A DNA stretch of 64,000 nt, taken from NCBI RefSeq assembly GCF_014898055.3, contig NW_023604295.1:68101730-68165729 (forward strand), in the 5' to 3' direction. The stretch comes from Talpa occidentalis. Its lineage: Eukaryota > Chordata > Mammalia > Eulipotyphla > Talpidae. Position 1 is the stretch's first letter, and every line of letters begins with the position of its first letter. This document shows positions 1 through 10,124 of the stretch, piece after piece. The notes beneath the pieces were generated by a model. The model had not been told where the DNA came from. It worked only from the letters and a program-made list of their open reading frames with translations, and did not search any database. The translations under genes were made by a program, and so were the position numbers.

Positions 1-1393
1 GCTCAAATTACAGGAAGTCTCCTGTCTTTACAGGAAGGCTTTTAAGAGATTCTGTGCATCAAAAATCTATGAGTATCTATTTCCTACATAAAATGCTTCA
101 AGCAGCTGCTTACTTTTTATCTGTAACTTTCCTTTCCCATGTTCCTTGGTTTTTCTGATTACATTAGGGGAAATCCTTGATCAGGAGCCAGTGGTCTTTA
201 ACACCTGCTAATCTCCTTTTGAACAAGGAGAGTGTTTGCCAGGCCAGGCCATCTGCAGGCAACAGAGGGCTAGAGTGGAACCAGGGGGGCAGGATACAGT
301 AAGTATTCAAATCCGCATATCCTGAATCTTTGAATCAAGAGGGTTTCCTTCATTGAACACTTGAGTGGGGTCTCCTAGCAGCTAAGGAAGCCCTGGAGAT
401 GTGTAATTAAAGGAGTCCATTATGCCCCGAACACAGTGAGACTGTAGCTACTCCTAATTCCCATAGAATTGAGCCAGCTCCTTGTGCCCACTGCCGAGTT
501 TGTGCTCATTCTCCAGGAAGTGCATGGCCGCCCCTCCACTGTGGGAAGGCGCTGTGAAGGGCTGGACTATGTTTTCTTGCAATGGAAGGGCAGTTTCTAT
601 ATTGTTTAAAAGGACGTGGTGTCAAAGCTAACACCTGTGTTCTCCTATGCCTGTCAATCCTGCTTTAAAATTTAATGGAGATTTTTGGGAGAGGACAGTA
701 TGCATATTTTTGGTACATAACCATTTTTAGAAAAGAAATGAAATAATAAAAACTTCAGAACTGAATTGTACCTTGGAATAATTTTGTCCACTCATTTTCT
801 CAGAGGGGAAATATATGTTTAGCTGAAGTTCTTGATCTTCTGTTTCCTGGAGCTTTAACCTTCATATTATCCTGAAACTCAATTCAAATGTATTTAATGT
901 TCTTGCATTATATAACAGGCACCTTGCTACAGTTTGGGTATATTATGAAGAATAAGTCAGAAATTGTCCTTTCTTTCATACAAGGCTAAGGGTAGAAGAC
1001 AAACAAGTTTTTAGGTGTTAGGATAAATTAAGAAGTTACTATGGAAACACATTTCAAATAAAGAAGTGTGAATAATATAGCTTAGCATTAAAGTTAAGTT
1101 TTTATTACCAAAACAGTACATTTTGTAAAAATATGAAACTATTGGTAAAGTTTATTTTTAAGGATACGCTGAGAATTTTGATTGTTGAGATTTTGTCTAT
1201 ATTTTTGAGAGAAGATTATAAAACTTCAACAAAATATTTTCCAACATAGATTCTTGTGATGAAAAGGATATCAATTCATCAAAATGTATAAATGAATGTA
1301 ATAATTCAAGCAAGATCTCCTAAGGTAATTAAAATCCTTTCACACCTTATGGAAACCAGAATTTTTGTTTTGTTTTTAAATTTATTCTACCTG
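1..1393. other. Unclassified AT-rich flank, no gene seen
   Basis: No reading frame with coding character and no repeat family that I recognise. Positions 190-650 are noticeably less AT-rich than the rest but carry no long frame. The remainder is typical AT-rich intergenic or intronic mammalian sequence. Confidence 0.6.
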
Positions 1394-1669
1394 ATTTTTT
1401 TTTTAAGATTTATTTATTCATGCATACAAGAACTGGGGTATAGGCCAGATGTGCGGGGGCAGGGGTGAGAGGATTCACCAGAGACAGAGTGGGGAACAGA
1501 ACAGGCAGACTGACTGAAATACACTGCTGAGGGGAGTAACAGGCAAGACAGGAGAGGTCTGCCGTGCCATGTGGTTATCTTGCTGGCTGGCCAGGATGGA
1601 CCCCCACTGCAGAGGCTGCAGACAGCTTCACAGCACTGCGCTCAACACCTACGCCACAAGAGGAGGCCC
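1394..1669 (-). mobile_element. Rhin-1-like tRNA-derived SINE (standard type)
   Basis: Read on the minus strand, the element begins with a tRNA-like head (GGGCCTCC-type start at 1669, degenerate A and B boxes), passes through the family's unique body (CTCAGCAGTGTATTTCAGT near 1535-1515) and ends in an AAATAAATCTT-type tail. The tail appears as a T-tract at 1394-1403 on the plus strand. The motif CTGAT occurs on both sides (1391-1395 and about 1669-1673), a possible short target duplication. The family name is from memory; membership in one repeated family is seen directly, because about twenty homologous copies lie in this window. Confidence 0.9.
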
Positions 1670-2177
1670 TGATATTTTTTTTTGTAAAACATTTTAATAT
1701 TAAGAAAGGAATTTAATTATTTTCTGTGAAGAATATACACTAAAAATTAAGTTTTAAATAAGTGTTGTCTGGTTTAATTGATGCTAACTTAAATTCAGAT
1801 CCAATATAACTTGACATTATTGATTTACTTCTTGAATAGTAGTTTTTAAAAATTTTGGGGAGTGGAGTCTCAAGGTCCATTTGAATATCCGATTAAAGCT
1901 TTGAATAATCTTAAAAAAATTATGTGCTATTGTATCAGGATTTTACAACCTGATCAGAAGAGGTATATGATTTTATAGCTTAGGGCTTTTTCATAGGACC
2001 TACCTTATTTTTATTAATCTATCAGGTAACAAGTTAAAGAGAAAATTAGATGATACCTTTTGGACAGATTAACATAAAATATTTTTGGTTATCTGAAATT
2101 ACAGACTCAAAATAATCATACTGAATGTATTAAAGGGGAAAATATAAGGTTTATATTTAAGTTAAAATATTCAAAAG
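1670..2177. other. Unclassified AT-rich spacer
   Basis: No frame of interest and no recognised repeat between two SINEs of opposite orientation. Confidence 0.55.
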
Positions 2178-2189
2178 AATATATAATTC

Positions 2190-2460
2190 TGGGCTTCCAC
2201 AGTGGCACAGGGGTTAAAGACAGTGCTATCAAGCTATGGCCACCCACTACAGATGAGTTTGATCTCATCTAGGGAGCTAACCCACATGGTGCAGCAGACC
2301 ACTCCGTCTCACCCGCTGCTCACCTCCACAGTGTATTTCAGTAGATCTGCCTGTTCTGCTCCCCACTCTCTCTGGTGAATCTTCTTACCACCCCTCCCCC
2401 CCACACCTCTGGCTTACACCCCAGTTCTTGTATGCATAAACAATCTTTTAAAAGTAAAAA
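2190..2460 (+). mobile_element. Rhin-1-like SINE, variant head, flanked by perfect TSD
   Basis: A full-length plus-strand copy running from GGGCTTCCAC to an A-rich tail with AATCTTTT. A perfect 12-bp target-site duplication, AATATATAATTC, lies at 2178-2189 and 2461-2472, so the insertion boundaries are firm. The head reads GGTTAAAGACAGTGCTATC instead of the GGTTGAGCGCTGCGCTG of other copies. The copy at 62126 shares this head, so the two define a separate, more diverged head variant. Confidence 0.93.
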
Positions 2461-2472
2461 AATATATAATTC

Positions 2473-3789
2473 CATTCATTGTTCATTGGTGGTATGCATA
2501 TACTGAGTTTGAATATTAAGTATTGGTTCTATGTTCATGAAAGAAGGTAACCAAACCAGAACCATTAAGGGACTGTGACAAGGTTGATGGTATATAGAAA
2601 TAGTCACCAAAGCAATAGTCTAGTTACTCAAAGATTTCTAACATAAAAAAGGTAACATAGGGTCACAAATCCCTTCAAATACTGCAATACTATGTAATTG
2701 TTCCATTTTACAATTTGATGACAGGTTCTTCAGAGCAAGATCTGCAATTATTTATTTCTATAGGACACAACACCATAAATGTGTGTTGAGTAAAGTAATA
2801 TATTTTACAGGGAAGAAAACTAAAAAATAAAGAGAAATGTTCAAAGTATTAGCTGGAAGTATTCTAGTAGAAAATAAAGCATTCATTAGGAACTTGAAGA
2901 AGAAATTCTTACATTGGAAATGGGATAAAGATAAATGATTTCTAAGTCCCAACTCTATTTGAATAGTTTGGACTTCCTTTTCTTCAAAGAATATGATGCA
3001 TTATCATATTAAAGTTGAAATTTATTTGCATCTAATAACTGATATTAAAACTAATGGTATTCTATTTCCTATAAATTTATTAACTCTTCAATCCACGGAA
3101 ACTGAAAAGTTCTGTGGTTTGACCCAATAATGTATCACAACTTGTGTGTGTCACTATGAGACTTGACTGTGAATCTTTCAGAATAATGGTATTGGCAAAG
3201 TAAGATGACAAAAATGACCCTGTGGAAATCATTTCTAAGGATAATAAAAAAGAAGTGAAGAAAAGTTTAGAGGAAAGGAATCTTTATGTAAAATTAACAC
3301 ATTCCAAAGGCAGACAGTTAAGTCAAATAATGATGACCAATAACTTATCTGGTGTTTTCAAATACAATCTGTAATCATATACAAATAACTTGTTTTTGTT
3401 TTTTATCCTTTTACTTTGATACTATCCAAAGAAAATGAAGACTTCATACATAATCTTACAATAACAGGGAGAATGAAGGATCACTGATTATGTCACCCAT
3501 GTCTCTAGGTCTTTTTGGTTTTTCACTTTAAACTATGAAACTTATTCATTTTAAAGTCCATAGGAGCAATTCTATTATCTCTGCAATGTATATAGCACAA
3601 CAATTCATTTAAAATTTACTAACATTTACTAAAGATTGTCAAAAAATGTTTTGGCTGCTATTTCATTTCAAGATGACAAGTTATAATTTGTGATATACAG
3701 ATAATCTTGTAAAACTCTTTCAAAACTTTATTTTTTTGTTGTTATGTCATCTGTCCCTTAGCCAATCATTACAGAATTTTTATGTAAGG
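2473..3789. other. Unclassified AT-rich sequence
   Basis: No recognised repeat and no coding frame. The small minus-strand frame at 2758-2952 (64 codons) is AT-rich, has no domain character and is probably chance. Confidence 0.55.
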
Positions 3790-4260
3790 TGTAGAAAATA
3801 TATTATTGAGCAAGTGAATATAATACAGATTCCAGCAGAACTTCCAGCCCAGGTGCAATGAACACTCCAATGCAGGCATGATTAACAAGTTTGCTTACTT
3901 ACAGCTCCTTGCCTTTCAAGATTCATGGCCAGAGCCTCAGCACTTGTTTCTACAAGGTCGGACAGCCAACCAGCTGGTCTTTCTCTCCAAGGCCATCCCC
4001 GAATGCCTGCATTTCCCCCTCCTGCCTTACCCCCCTTGTCTGGGGACTTTGCTGCAAATGGTTGTGCCTGCTGAAAAATGATGCTATCAATGTAACAGAT
4101 ATGGAGATAGTTGTGTATAAAAGGAACCCTTGGTCTTTAAACCGGTGCTCAGACTCTACAGGACTACTCAGGTCTGGGACCTCATGCATGAGTAATAAAG
4201 CTTCTCCTGACCTCGCCATCCCTCCTCGGCCTGGGTAAAAGACTAGAATTTATTTCTACA
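3790..4260 (+). mobile_element. Solo LTR of an endogenous retrovirus (family 1)
   Basis: About 470 bp bounded by a short terminal inverted repeat, TGTAGAAA at 3790 and TTTCTACA ending at 4260. Inside are a good TATA box (TATAAAA, 4116-4122) and, 72 bp further on, a polyadenylation signal (AATAAA, 4194-4199) followed by a pyrimidine-rich U5-like stretch. This is the normal U3-R-U5 order on the plus strand. No internal retroviral genes are adjacent, so it is a solo LTR left by recombination. No clear target duplication was found, so it is old or the boundaries are off by a few bases. Short frames over 3878-4238 are by-products of this element. Confidence 0.75.
4116..4122 (+). promoter_or_regulatory. 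TATA box of the family-1 LTR
   Basis: TATAAAA in the expected place upstream of the polyadenylation signal of the solo LTR. Transcription would start around 4145-4150. Activity today is unknown. Confidence 0.6.
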
Positions 4261-4263
4261 ACA

Positions 4264-4738
4264 ATGTGAACCCCAAACACTAAATGATTATGAACATTTA
4301 GAACAATGAAAAATATTCCTTAAGCATCCTTTATATGTTTGGCTGTTACCATAAATAAAACAAAAGAAATAAAATCCTCAATTCTAGCTGATAAATATTT
4401 ACTGCCTTAATAGTCTTCTCATCTTAATTTAGATTCCCAATCAGAAAGAAGTGTATTAGTTAATGAGTTGATATAAATTTCTGGTCTACTTTGCAATTAC
4501 AGTTTTCAAAATGGATTAATATACAATTCTTCACAATAATTAACTGATAATTTACTTTAACATTTGCATGAAACTATTCATCAAAATCTACTCTTACTTG
4601 ATGAACTGAAAATGTGAGTTTTAAGTATCAAAAACTGATTCCTATCATTAAAAAAATAAGTAAATAAAAATTAAAATCCAAAATATTTATCCTTAATACT
4701 TTTTATCCTAAATAATCCACCAATGATCAAGAGCTTTT
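4264..4738. other. Unclassified AT-rich sequence
   Basis: No frame or repeat recognised. Confidence 0.5.
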
Positions 4739-5166
4739 TCTTGATCTTTGATTTTCTGTAATTTGAAAATGATGTCTCTGTGTAGTTTTTTCATTTTTTT
4801 TTTCTTGCTTCTTTTCTGAAATTCTTGGATCAGTGTTGTGTTAGCTGACATTAATTTGGGCAAATTCCTAGCCATCATTTTTTCAAGTATTTCTTCTGTT
4901 CCTTTCTTTTTTCTCCTTTTAGAATTCCCATTATGTGTATGTTACACATTTTGTTGTTGCCTCACAGACCCTGGATATTATGTTCTGTATTTTTCAATTT
5001 TTATTCCCCAATTTTGGAGGACTGTTATTGATACCATTTAGGTCCTAGAGTCTTTCCTTAGTTACATCCAGTTTACCAATGAATCCATCAAAGGCATCCT
5101 TTATTTCTGTTACAATATTTTTTTCACTAACATTTCTCCTTGGTTATTTCTTAGGATCTGTATCTC
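4739..5166. mobile_element. Old L1-like fragment, part 1 (interrupted by LTR)
   Basis: The wording of this T-rich stretch, and its continuation after the LTR at 5609-5714 and again at 5883-6598, resembles the 5' region or ORF1-side sequence of old mammalian L1 (L1M-type) elements. The solo LTR inserted cleanly between 5166 and 5609 with a 5-bp duplication, so the two sides were once contiguous. Subfamily and orientation are not secure from memory. Confidence 0.45.
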
Positions 5167-5608
5167 TGTAGGGTAAGGAAAAATGTCAGACTTTTCTGCC
5201 CTCTCGCCATCAGGATAGATGATGGATCCTTGCGGTCCTGAATGCATGCCTGATTTGGCACCTGGAGTAGGGTGTGGGCATAGGTAGATGTTATTCACCT
5301 GGGCTAAGACTGGGCTTTTAAGGGCAGCATCAGGGGGACACCAGTAGAAGCCGAGAAGAGCAGAAGCCGAAGAGAAGCCAAGAGAGAAGCAAAGAAGCAG
5401 AAGCAGAGAACGCCAGAGAACCCAGAGAGAGTGCGGATTTGCTGGAGGCTGGGAGGACTGCCAGCCTCCCGGCCCCCCAGCACCCCTGCCTGCCATGTAC
5501 CTGGTAATCCCAATAAAAGCCTGCAAAACCACTGAGGACTCTGACTCCTCCTTTACCCGGTCTGCATGGGTGTCCATGTCCTGCACTGTGTCCAGTCCTG
5601 CCCCTACA
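5167..5608 (+). mobile_element. Solo LTR of an endogenous retrovirus (family 2), intact ends
   Basis: A 442-bp element with terminal inverted repeats TGTAGGG (5167) and CCTACA (ends 5608). It is flanked by a perfect 5-bp target duplication, ATCTC, at 5162-5166 and 5609-5613. It carries a weak TATA-like CTTTTAAGGG (5315-5324), a purine-rich tract with repeated AGAAGC units (about 5346-5431) and a polyadenylation signal AATAAA (5512-5517). No gag, pol or env is adjacent, so it is a solo LTR. Minus-strand frames across 5110-5664 are antisense shadows. Related copies are at 5715-5882, 7331-7599 and 61511-61927. Confidence 0.85.
5512..5517 (+). promoter_or_regulatory. Polyadenylation signal in family-2 LTR
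   Basis: AATAAA at the R/U5 position, about 90 bp before the LTR end. The homologous signal is at 61825-61830 in the other well-preserved copy. Confidence 0.65.
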
Positions 5609-5714
5609 ATCTCTTTGCTTACATTGCCAATTTTCTGCTCTGGTATGCTCTCTACTTTATCCATTTGTTAGACCCCTTAACATGTTAATCACAGTTTAAA
5701 TTCCCGGTCTGTTC
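5609..5714. mobile_element. Old L1-like fragment, part 2
   Basis: Short remainder of the L1-like host sequence between two LTR pieces. It resumes directly after the target duplication of the upstream LTR. Confidence 0.4.
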
Positions 5715-5882
5715 CGGTGATGCTGCCCTTAAAAGCCCAGTCTCAGCCCAGGTGTGCCCACCTATGTATGCCCACACCCTACTCCAGGTGCCGCCATCAG
5801 GCATGCATTCAGGACCAGAGGGATCCATCATCAATCCTAATGGCAGGAGGGCAGAAAAGCCTGACAAACATTTACCCCATGT
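5715..5882 (-). mobile_element. Truncated, inverted family-2 LTR piece (U3 only)
   Basis: On the minus strand this matches the first about 165 bp of the family-2 LTR: a GGGTAAA start near 5880, then CAGGCTTTTCTGCCCTCC, the CATGCCTGATGGCGG motif, and TTTTAAGGGCAGCATC near 5720. It stops at the TATA-like region and lacks R, U5 and the AATAAA. It lies about 107 bp from the complete plus-strand LTR and forms an inverted repeat with it. Confidence 0.8.
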
Positions 5883-6598
5883 AAGGTCTTTAAATAATAC
5901 GGTAGTGAGGTATGACGAGAGGAATGTGTTGTGCAGTCCTGTATTAGGACTTAAACTTTAGCAAGCCTAAACCTTGTGAGTGTTTCTCAATTTTTTTAGA
6001 GTTCTTCCTGTTCAGTGGGATGAAAAGTCTAGACTGGGTTGGAGATGGGTGTTTCTTCCACCTAGCAGGCAAGCACCAGCTGGAGTTTGTTAATTCCTTT
6101 CCTCAGGGCAGTTAAACTGATAATAAACAAAATAGTTCAGGCTTAAGTTAACTAGATTCCCCTGAGGGCTGTCCTTGTTAAAAACAGAGTACTCTGTGTC
6201 TATTTCAAAATGGTTCCTTTCCTCTGTGCCCCCAAGTGAAGCTCAAAGTGATTTTTTAGGAGATATTTACTGCAGGAAACTGGTTGAGCTCCTGGAAGTG
6301 AATCTCACAATATTGTGCACCTATCACTTGTTCCTCCTGGAGTTTATAACTCTAAGACTTGACCAAACTAAGCCTAGCAATTTTTCATCCACAGTTGAGG
6401 TTTTCCTTTCCAGCACCGTCTCACAGGGTGGTTTCTGCCGGCCATTCCAGGTAAGCCAGGACTCTCTCTATCTGCCTGTCTGCATTTTCTGTCTTGGGGG
6501 CAATGTTCCCCCTGTGTCTTCCTTCCCTTTGCTTACAAATTCAAAGACTTTGATTTTTCTGTCCATTTTTCCACTTGTTAGGATGGAGTGGTGACTTT
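5883..6598. mobile_element. Old L1-like fragment, part 3
   Basis: The sequence resembles the GC-richer 5' untranslated region of old L1M elements. An open frame of 139 codons at 6175-6594 (+) shows no ORF1 or ORF2 motif and is probably an incidental frame. The family assignment is from memory and tentative. Confidence 0.4.
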
Positions 6599-6714
6599 CA
6601 AGCTCTTTACATGTGGAAGTAGAAATATGAAGTATCTGTTAAAGTTGGAAAAGTAGCTGTGCTAACCCTGTAATCTAACATTCAGATTTGCACGCTGCTG
6701 AAATCTTAGAAATC

Positions 6715-7020
6715 AAGAATATATGAACAAAGATGTTCACTGTAGCATTGCTTATAGTTCAAAACATGTAAAAAATATGGGTACATTAACAGTAAAATGA
6801 ATTTAATATAGCCTGTGCATTATTGAATGCTTAGTATGTAGGAGTTAAAAATAAATGAGTTGTACTCATTTCAAGTTGACTATATTTAAGAAAATAAAAG
6901 ATTAAATCACTCTGCAAAAGTATTTAATGTAACATAATATAAATAATTCCTGTTTGTATTGATAAAAATAGTGATAAGAAGAAAATATAAATACAAGAAT
7001 TATAAAGTGCTACAATAAAT
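6715..7020 (+). mobile_element. Old L1 3'-end fragment
   Basis: Contains the recognisable plus-strand order of the distal L1 ORF2/3' UTR region: an ACTGTAGCATTG-type segment near 6738, then a diverged GGTACATTAACAGTAAAATG and a TATTGAATGCTTAG segment. It is heavily diverged, with no frame left. Confidence 0.6.
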
Positions 7021-7330
7021 TATGATAGTCCATCTACCTCTCCTTCCCCACCCTGTGAAGAGATGGAATTATATTTTTAGTGGTAGAAGGGACTTAAAGT
7101 TTATTTGTAAACTTTTATTTTTATAGAAAAATATATAAAATCAAAACTGAAAAAAATCATTTTGAATTGTGAAGTGTGTATATATACATACACAAGTTTT
7201 AAAAATGTTTTGCCATGCTTTTCTGTATAATAAAAAATGATACATTTTATTAGTATATTCTAATTACAAAAAGTTAAAATAGCCACAGTGCCTGACTCTT
7301 CCAGGCCTTTTCAAAGGTTGGTTGAAATAA

Positions 7331-7599
7331 TGAGTAGGGTAAGGGAAAAGGTATCAGGCTTTTCTGCCCTCCCGCCATCAGGAGAGATGAGGGAACCCTG
7401 TGATCCTGAATGCATGCCTGATGGCGGGCACCTGAAGTGGGTCCACCTGAGCTAAGAGACGGATTTATAAGGGTGGTGCAGTATTAAGGGTGGAGCAGTG
7501 GAGTGTACGGAGGAGAACGGCGACTACAAACAACGGCGAAGAGCATGTGGCTGCTAGAACCGTTCATTAACCTGCCCGGATTGGGTTGGTTGCTCTACA
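7331..7599 (+). mobile_element. Family-2 LTR, internally deleted variant
   Basis: Shares the first about 140 bp with the LTR at 5167: GTAGGGTAAGG start, CTTTTCTGCCCTCCCGCC, and TGCATGCCTGATGGCGGG. It has a better TATA-like box (TTTATAAGGG, 7463-7472). The 3' half is shorter, has no AATAAA and ends CTCTACA. Flanking AATAA (7326-7330) and AATGA (7600-7604) match at 4 of 5 bases, a plausible target duplication. It carries a perfect 12-bp inverted repeat in U3 (7371-7382 and 7417-7428). Confidence 0.75.
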
Positions 7600-7683
7600 A
7601 ATGATATGAAAATCATGCCCTAGATTCAATATTGTGTTCTACATTTTCACTTTTAAACAGCATATTATCAAAGGGTGTAAAAA

Positions 7684-7805
7684 AGTGGATCTCTGGAGTT
7701 AGATTACTTTTGTTCAAAGAACAGGTCCATGATGAACAATTCCTTTTTACCTCTGTGTTTCTATTTCCTCAAAAGTAAAATGAAGCAAGTGGGATTGTTA
7801 CTGAA
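7684..7805 (+). repeat. Possible MIR remnant
   Basis: Order and spacing resemble the MIR core: a GGAGTTAGATT segment, then a CCTCTGTGTTTCTATTTCCTC segment followed by AAAATGAAG. It is very diverged, so the call is tentative. Confidence 0.4.
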
Positions 7806-9017
7806 TGCTGGTCCCAGTTTCCCTTAGCCTGTAAAAGGAAACAGTTTGAGAAGGAAAGTGATTGTGAGGAGGGCAAACTGAGAAGGGCAGTGGAGGACTA
7901 GTGTGTGAAAGACCACCTTCCTGCTCCCTGGCAGAGGGAAGGGCTCTTGATCCAGAGTTACGAGGGCATAGAAGGGAGAGATGTAAGAGCCAACATGTCT
8001 ATCCTTGCAACCCATTGATGCCAGTTTGCTTTTGCTATCATCTGCTGGTCAACAATTCATATCTCCCTAATAATATTATTTTTTCTTGGAATGTCAGAAA
8101 ACTAAGTTGTTAAGCCTGGAGGGTAAATGCGGAAATGGGAAAGCTTATCTGGTGGGACAGAGTAAAATACTTCACTCCTGTTTCAGAGTTGTGTAAAGAC
8201 TAAATGTAAAGTACTTGGAATAGAACTTTGCGTGAAGAAAGCTTTGAACCAATTTGAGTTTGTTATTTCTCAGGTCATTTAAAATGTTTGAATATATCTT
8301 TTGAATGTATGATATTTTAATTAACACATTATGTAATGCTTTACCTGTTTCCAATTTTAACTTAGTAATTTTGATAATATGCTCAATTAAGTATATGTAT
8401 ATCATTTATAGGTAGTAATTTTTGAAGCATTGATATAATTGAGAATTTTTTTTATTTTTCACAGGTTAATTGGATCACAACATTTTTTTCTCAAATTTCT
8501 GAAAATATTGTCATTTCCTATTAGTGAGAAATTTAATGAAAATTAAAATAAGTCTAATTTTTGTTCAAATATACAAAGGGTCTTTTATGACTAATTAAAT
8601 ATATGTAAATGAGATTTAATTCAAATTCTTTGCTTGTTTTATGCTATGTGCTATATTTTATTGATATTTCTGGGCACATGATGAAGTATTTATTTTCATT
8701 CTCAATCTTTTTATTTTTTTAAAAATTAATTCAATTATTTGCTTGTTGCTTTTGTTCATTATTTTTCTTATTGAATTACATTTTTCTTGTGGAATTCCTA
8801 ACAAGCATTATACTCATAATTATTTCCTTGTAATCTAAGAACTCCATGAGGACAGATGTTTTCTCCTTCCTATTCTTGATTCCAAACCTGAGTTTATATC
8901 TGAAACAAAAATAGGAATTACATATGTGTAGGGTACTGTTTAGGAGGCTGTTCTCCCTCTGAGTTATCATCATGCTCCTTCTTTCTTTTCTGGTTCTAGA
9001 ATGTTTATCTGATAGTC
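7806..9017. other. Unclassified AT-rich sequence
   Basis: Short frames at 7824-8015 (-), 7901-8113 (+), 8172-8405 (-) and 8776-8973 (-) show no domain or splice context. No repeat family recognised. Confidence 0.5.
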
Positions 9018-9075
9018 TCTGCTATGACCTAAATGTTTGTGACATCCATCTCCTAAATTCATATGTGAATTTGTT
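9018..9075 (+). mobile_element. MLT1-type MaLR LTR, 5' part
   Basis: The TGCTATGACCTAAATG start and the CTCCTAAATTCATATGTGAA that follows match the typical opening of MLT1 LTRs. The rest of the LTR resumes at about 10125 after later insertions. Confidence 0.65.
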
Positions 9076-9181
9076 ATAGGACAGGGTGAAGGGCACCCTA
9101 GAACTCCCAAACTTGCCCACTCCAAATAGGTTCTACCATCTGACGCATCAAGACAAAACATACTCTAGTGCATAAGATATT

Positions 9182-9467
9182 CATTTTATTTTTTAAAGAT
9201 TTTATTTATTTATGCGTATGATAAGTGGGGTGTAAGCCAGAGGTGCAGGGGGTGAGAGGATTCACCAGAGACAGATTGGGGAACAGAATAGGAAGATCGA
9301 CTGAAATACACTGCTGAGGGGAGCAGCGGTTGAGACAGGCGAGGTCTGATATGCCATGTGGGCAGCTCCCTGGCCTGGGATTGAACTCATGCTGCAGTGT
9401 CTGGAGATAGTTTGATTTCACTGAGACATTACTGAGACATTAACCCCTATGTCACCAGGGAGGCCCC
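9182..9467 (-). mobile_element. Rhin-1-like SINE nested in MLT1 region
   Basis: A full-length minus-strand copy with a near-perfect target duplication, TGCATAAGATATT (9169-9181) and TGCATATGATCTT (9468-9480), 11 of 13 matching. In the tRNA-related head an 11-bp unit, ACTGAGACATT, is tandemly duplicated at 9420-9430 and 9431-9441. Confidence 0.9.
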
Positions 9468-9589
9468 TGCATATGATCTTTAATGGAAAGGAACTTTAAT
9501 ACAATAGTGTGCAATACAGAAAAGACAAAGAATATAGTTTTCAAATCAAGCATCCAAAGTTACCCATCTCCTCGCAGGGAAATATCCAG

Positions 9590-10124
9590 CCTAACAGGAT
9601 TGCCGCAAAGCAGGGCCCCCGAGGCCCAGAAGCCTGCCGTGAGACTAAAGCACCTTCTGGTGGGGACCCATATAAAAGGGTCAAAAAGAGCTAAACAAGT
9701 CTGGGAGGAAAAGAGCAAAATCAAAATCAAGATAAAAGCTGCCATTGTTAACCTCTCCATGGGACTCTCGCCCACATCAGTTTCAACAAATTCAAGACCA
9801 AGAAGTAAGTGCAGCTTCTTCGCATGTCTCTCTGCTCCATGTGCCTCCTCCAGGTCTCCTTGCTCTCCATCCTTCTCTATTTCTTCTCCCTGCCCAACTC
9901 CACCCCCCTTGGATGTGGCAGGGAACTTGGAACCTCTCCTTTACCTGGGGACAGCCCTGTTATATAACCCTGATCCTAAAATTATGATATTAGGAAATGG
10001 GGGTCTTTGGAAAATAATTAGCTCATGAACTCTCCTACCCACCTGTGACTATGCAGTTTCCTCTCTTTGTCTATCTCCTTTTCCTAATAAAGCTGTCCTT
10101 TCAAAATGTTAAAAAAAAAAAAAA
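9590..10124 (+). mobile_element. Polyadenylated ERV 3' end (U3-R-poly(A)), probable retrocopy
   Basis: A strong TATA box (TATAAAA, 9671-9677) is followed by an LTR-like R region, a polyadenylation signal (AATAAA, 10086-10091) and, 19 bp later, a 14-base poly(A) (10111-10124). The sequence jumps directly from the expected cleavage point to poly(A), with no U5, as in a retroviral transcript whose 3' end was copied back by L1 machinery. A frame of 181 codons (9483-10028, +) spans the element but begins outside it and has no known domain. The 5' boundary is uncertain; it may extend toward 9480. Confidence 0.5.
9671..9677 (+). promoter_or_regulatory. TATA box in ERV U3-like sequence
   Basis: TATAAAA inside the LTR-like insert, in the orientation of its downstream AATAAA. 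Confidence 0.5.

Noticed and set aside
5110..5664. 184-codon minus-strand frame, the longest in the window
   Set aside because: It is antisense to the solo LTR at 5167-5608 and starts and ends in its flanks; no domain is visible.
6175..6594. 139-codon plus-strand frame
   Set aside because: It lies in old L1-like sequence and has no L1 ORF1 or ORF2 motif; probably an incidental frame.
9483..10028. 181-codon plus-strand frame
   Set aside because: It overlaps an LTR-like insert with TATA box and poly(A); composition is serine/proline-rich without a known domain.
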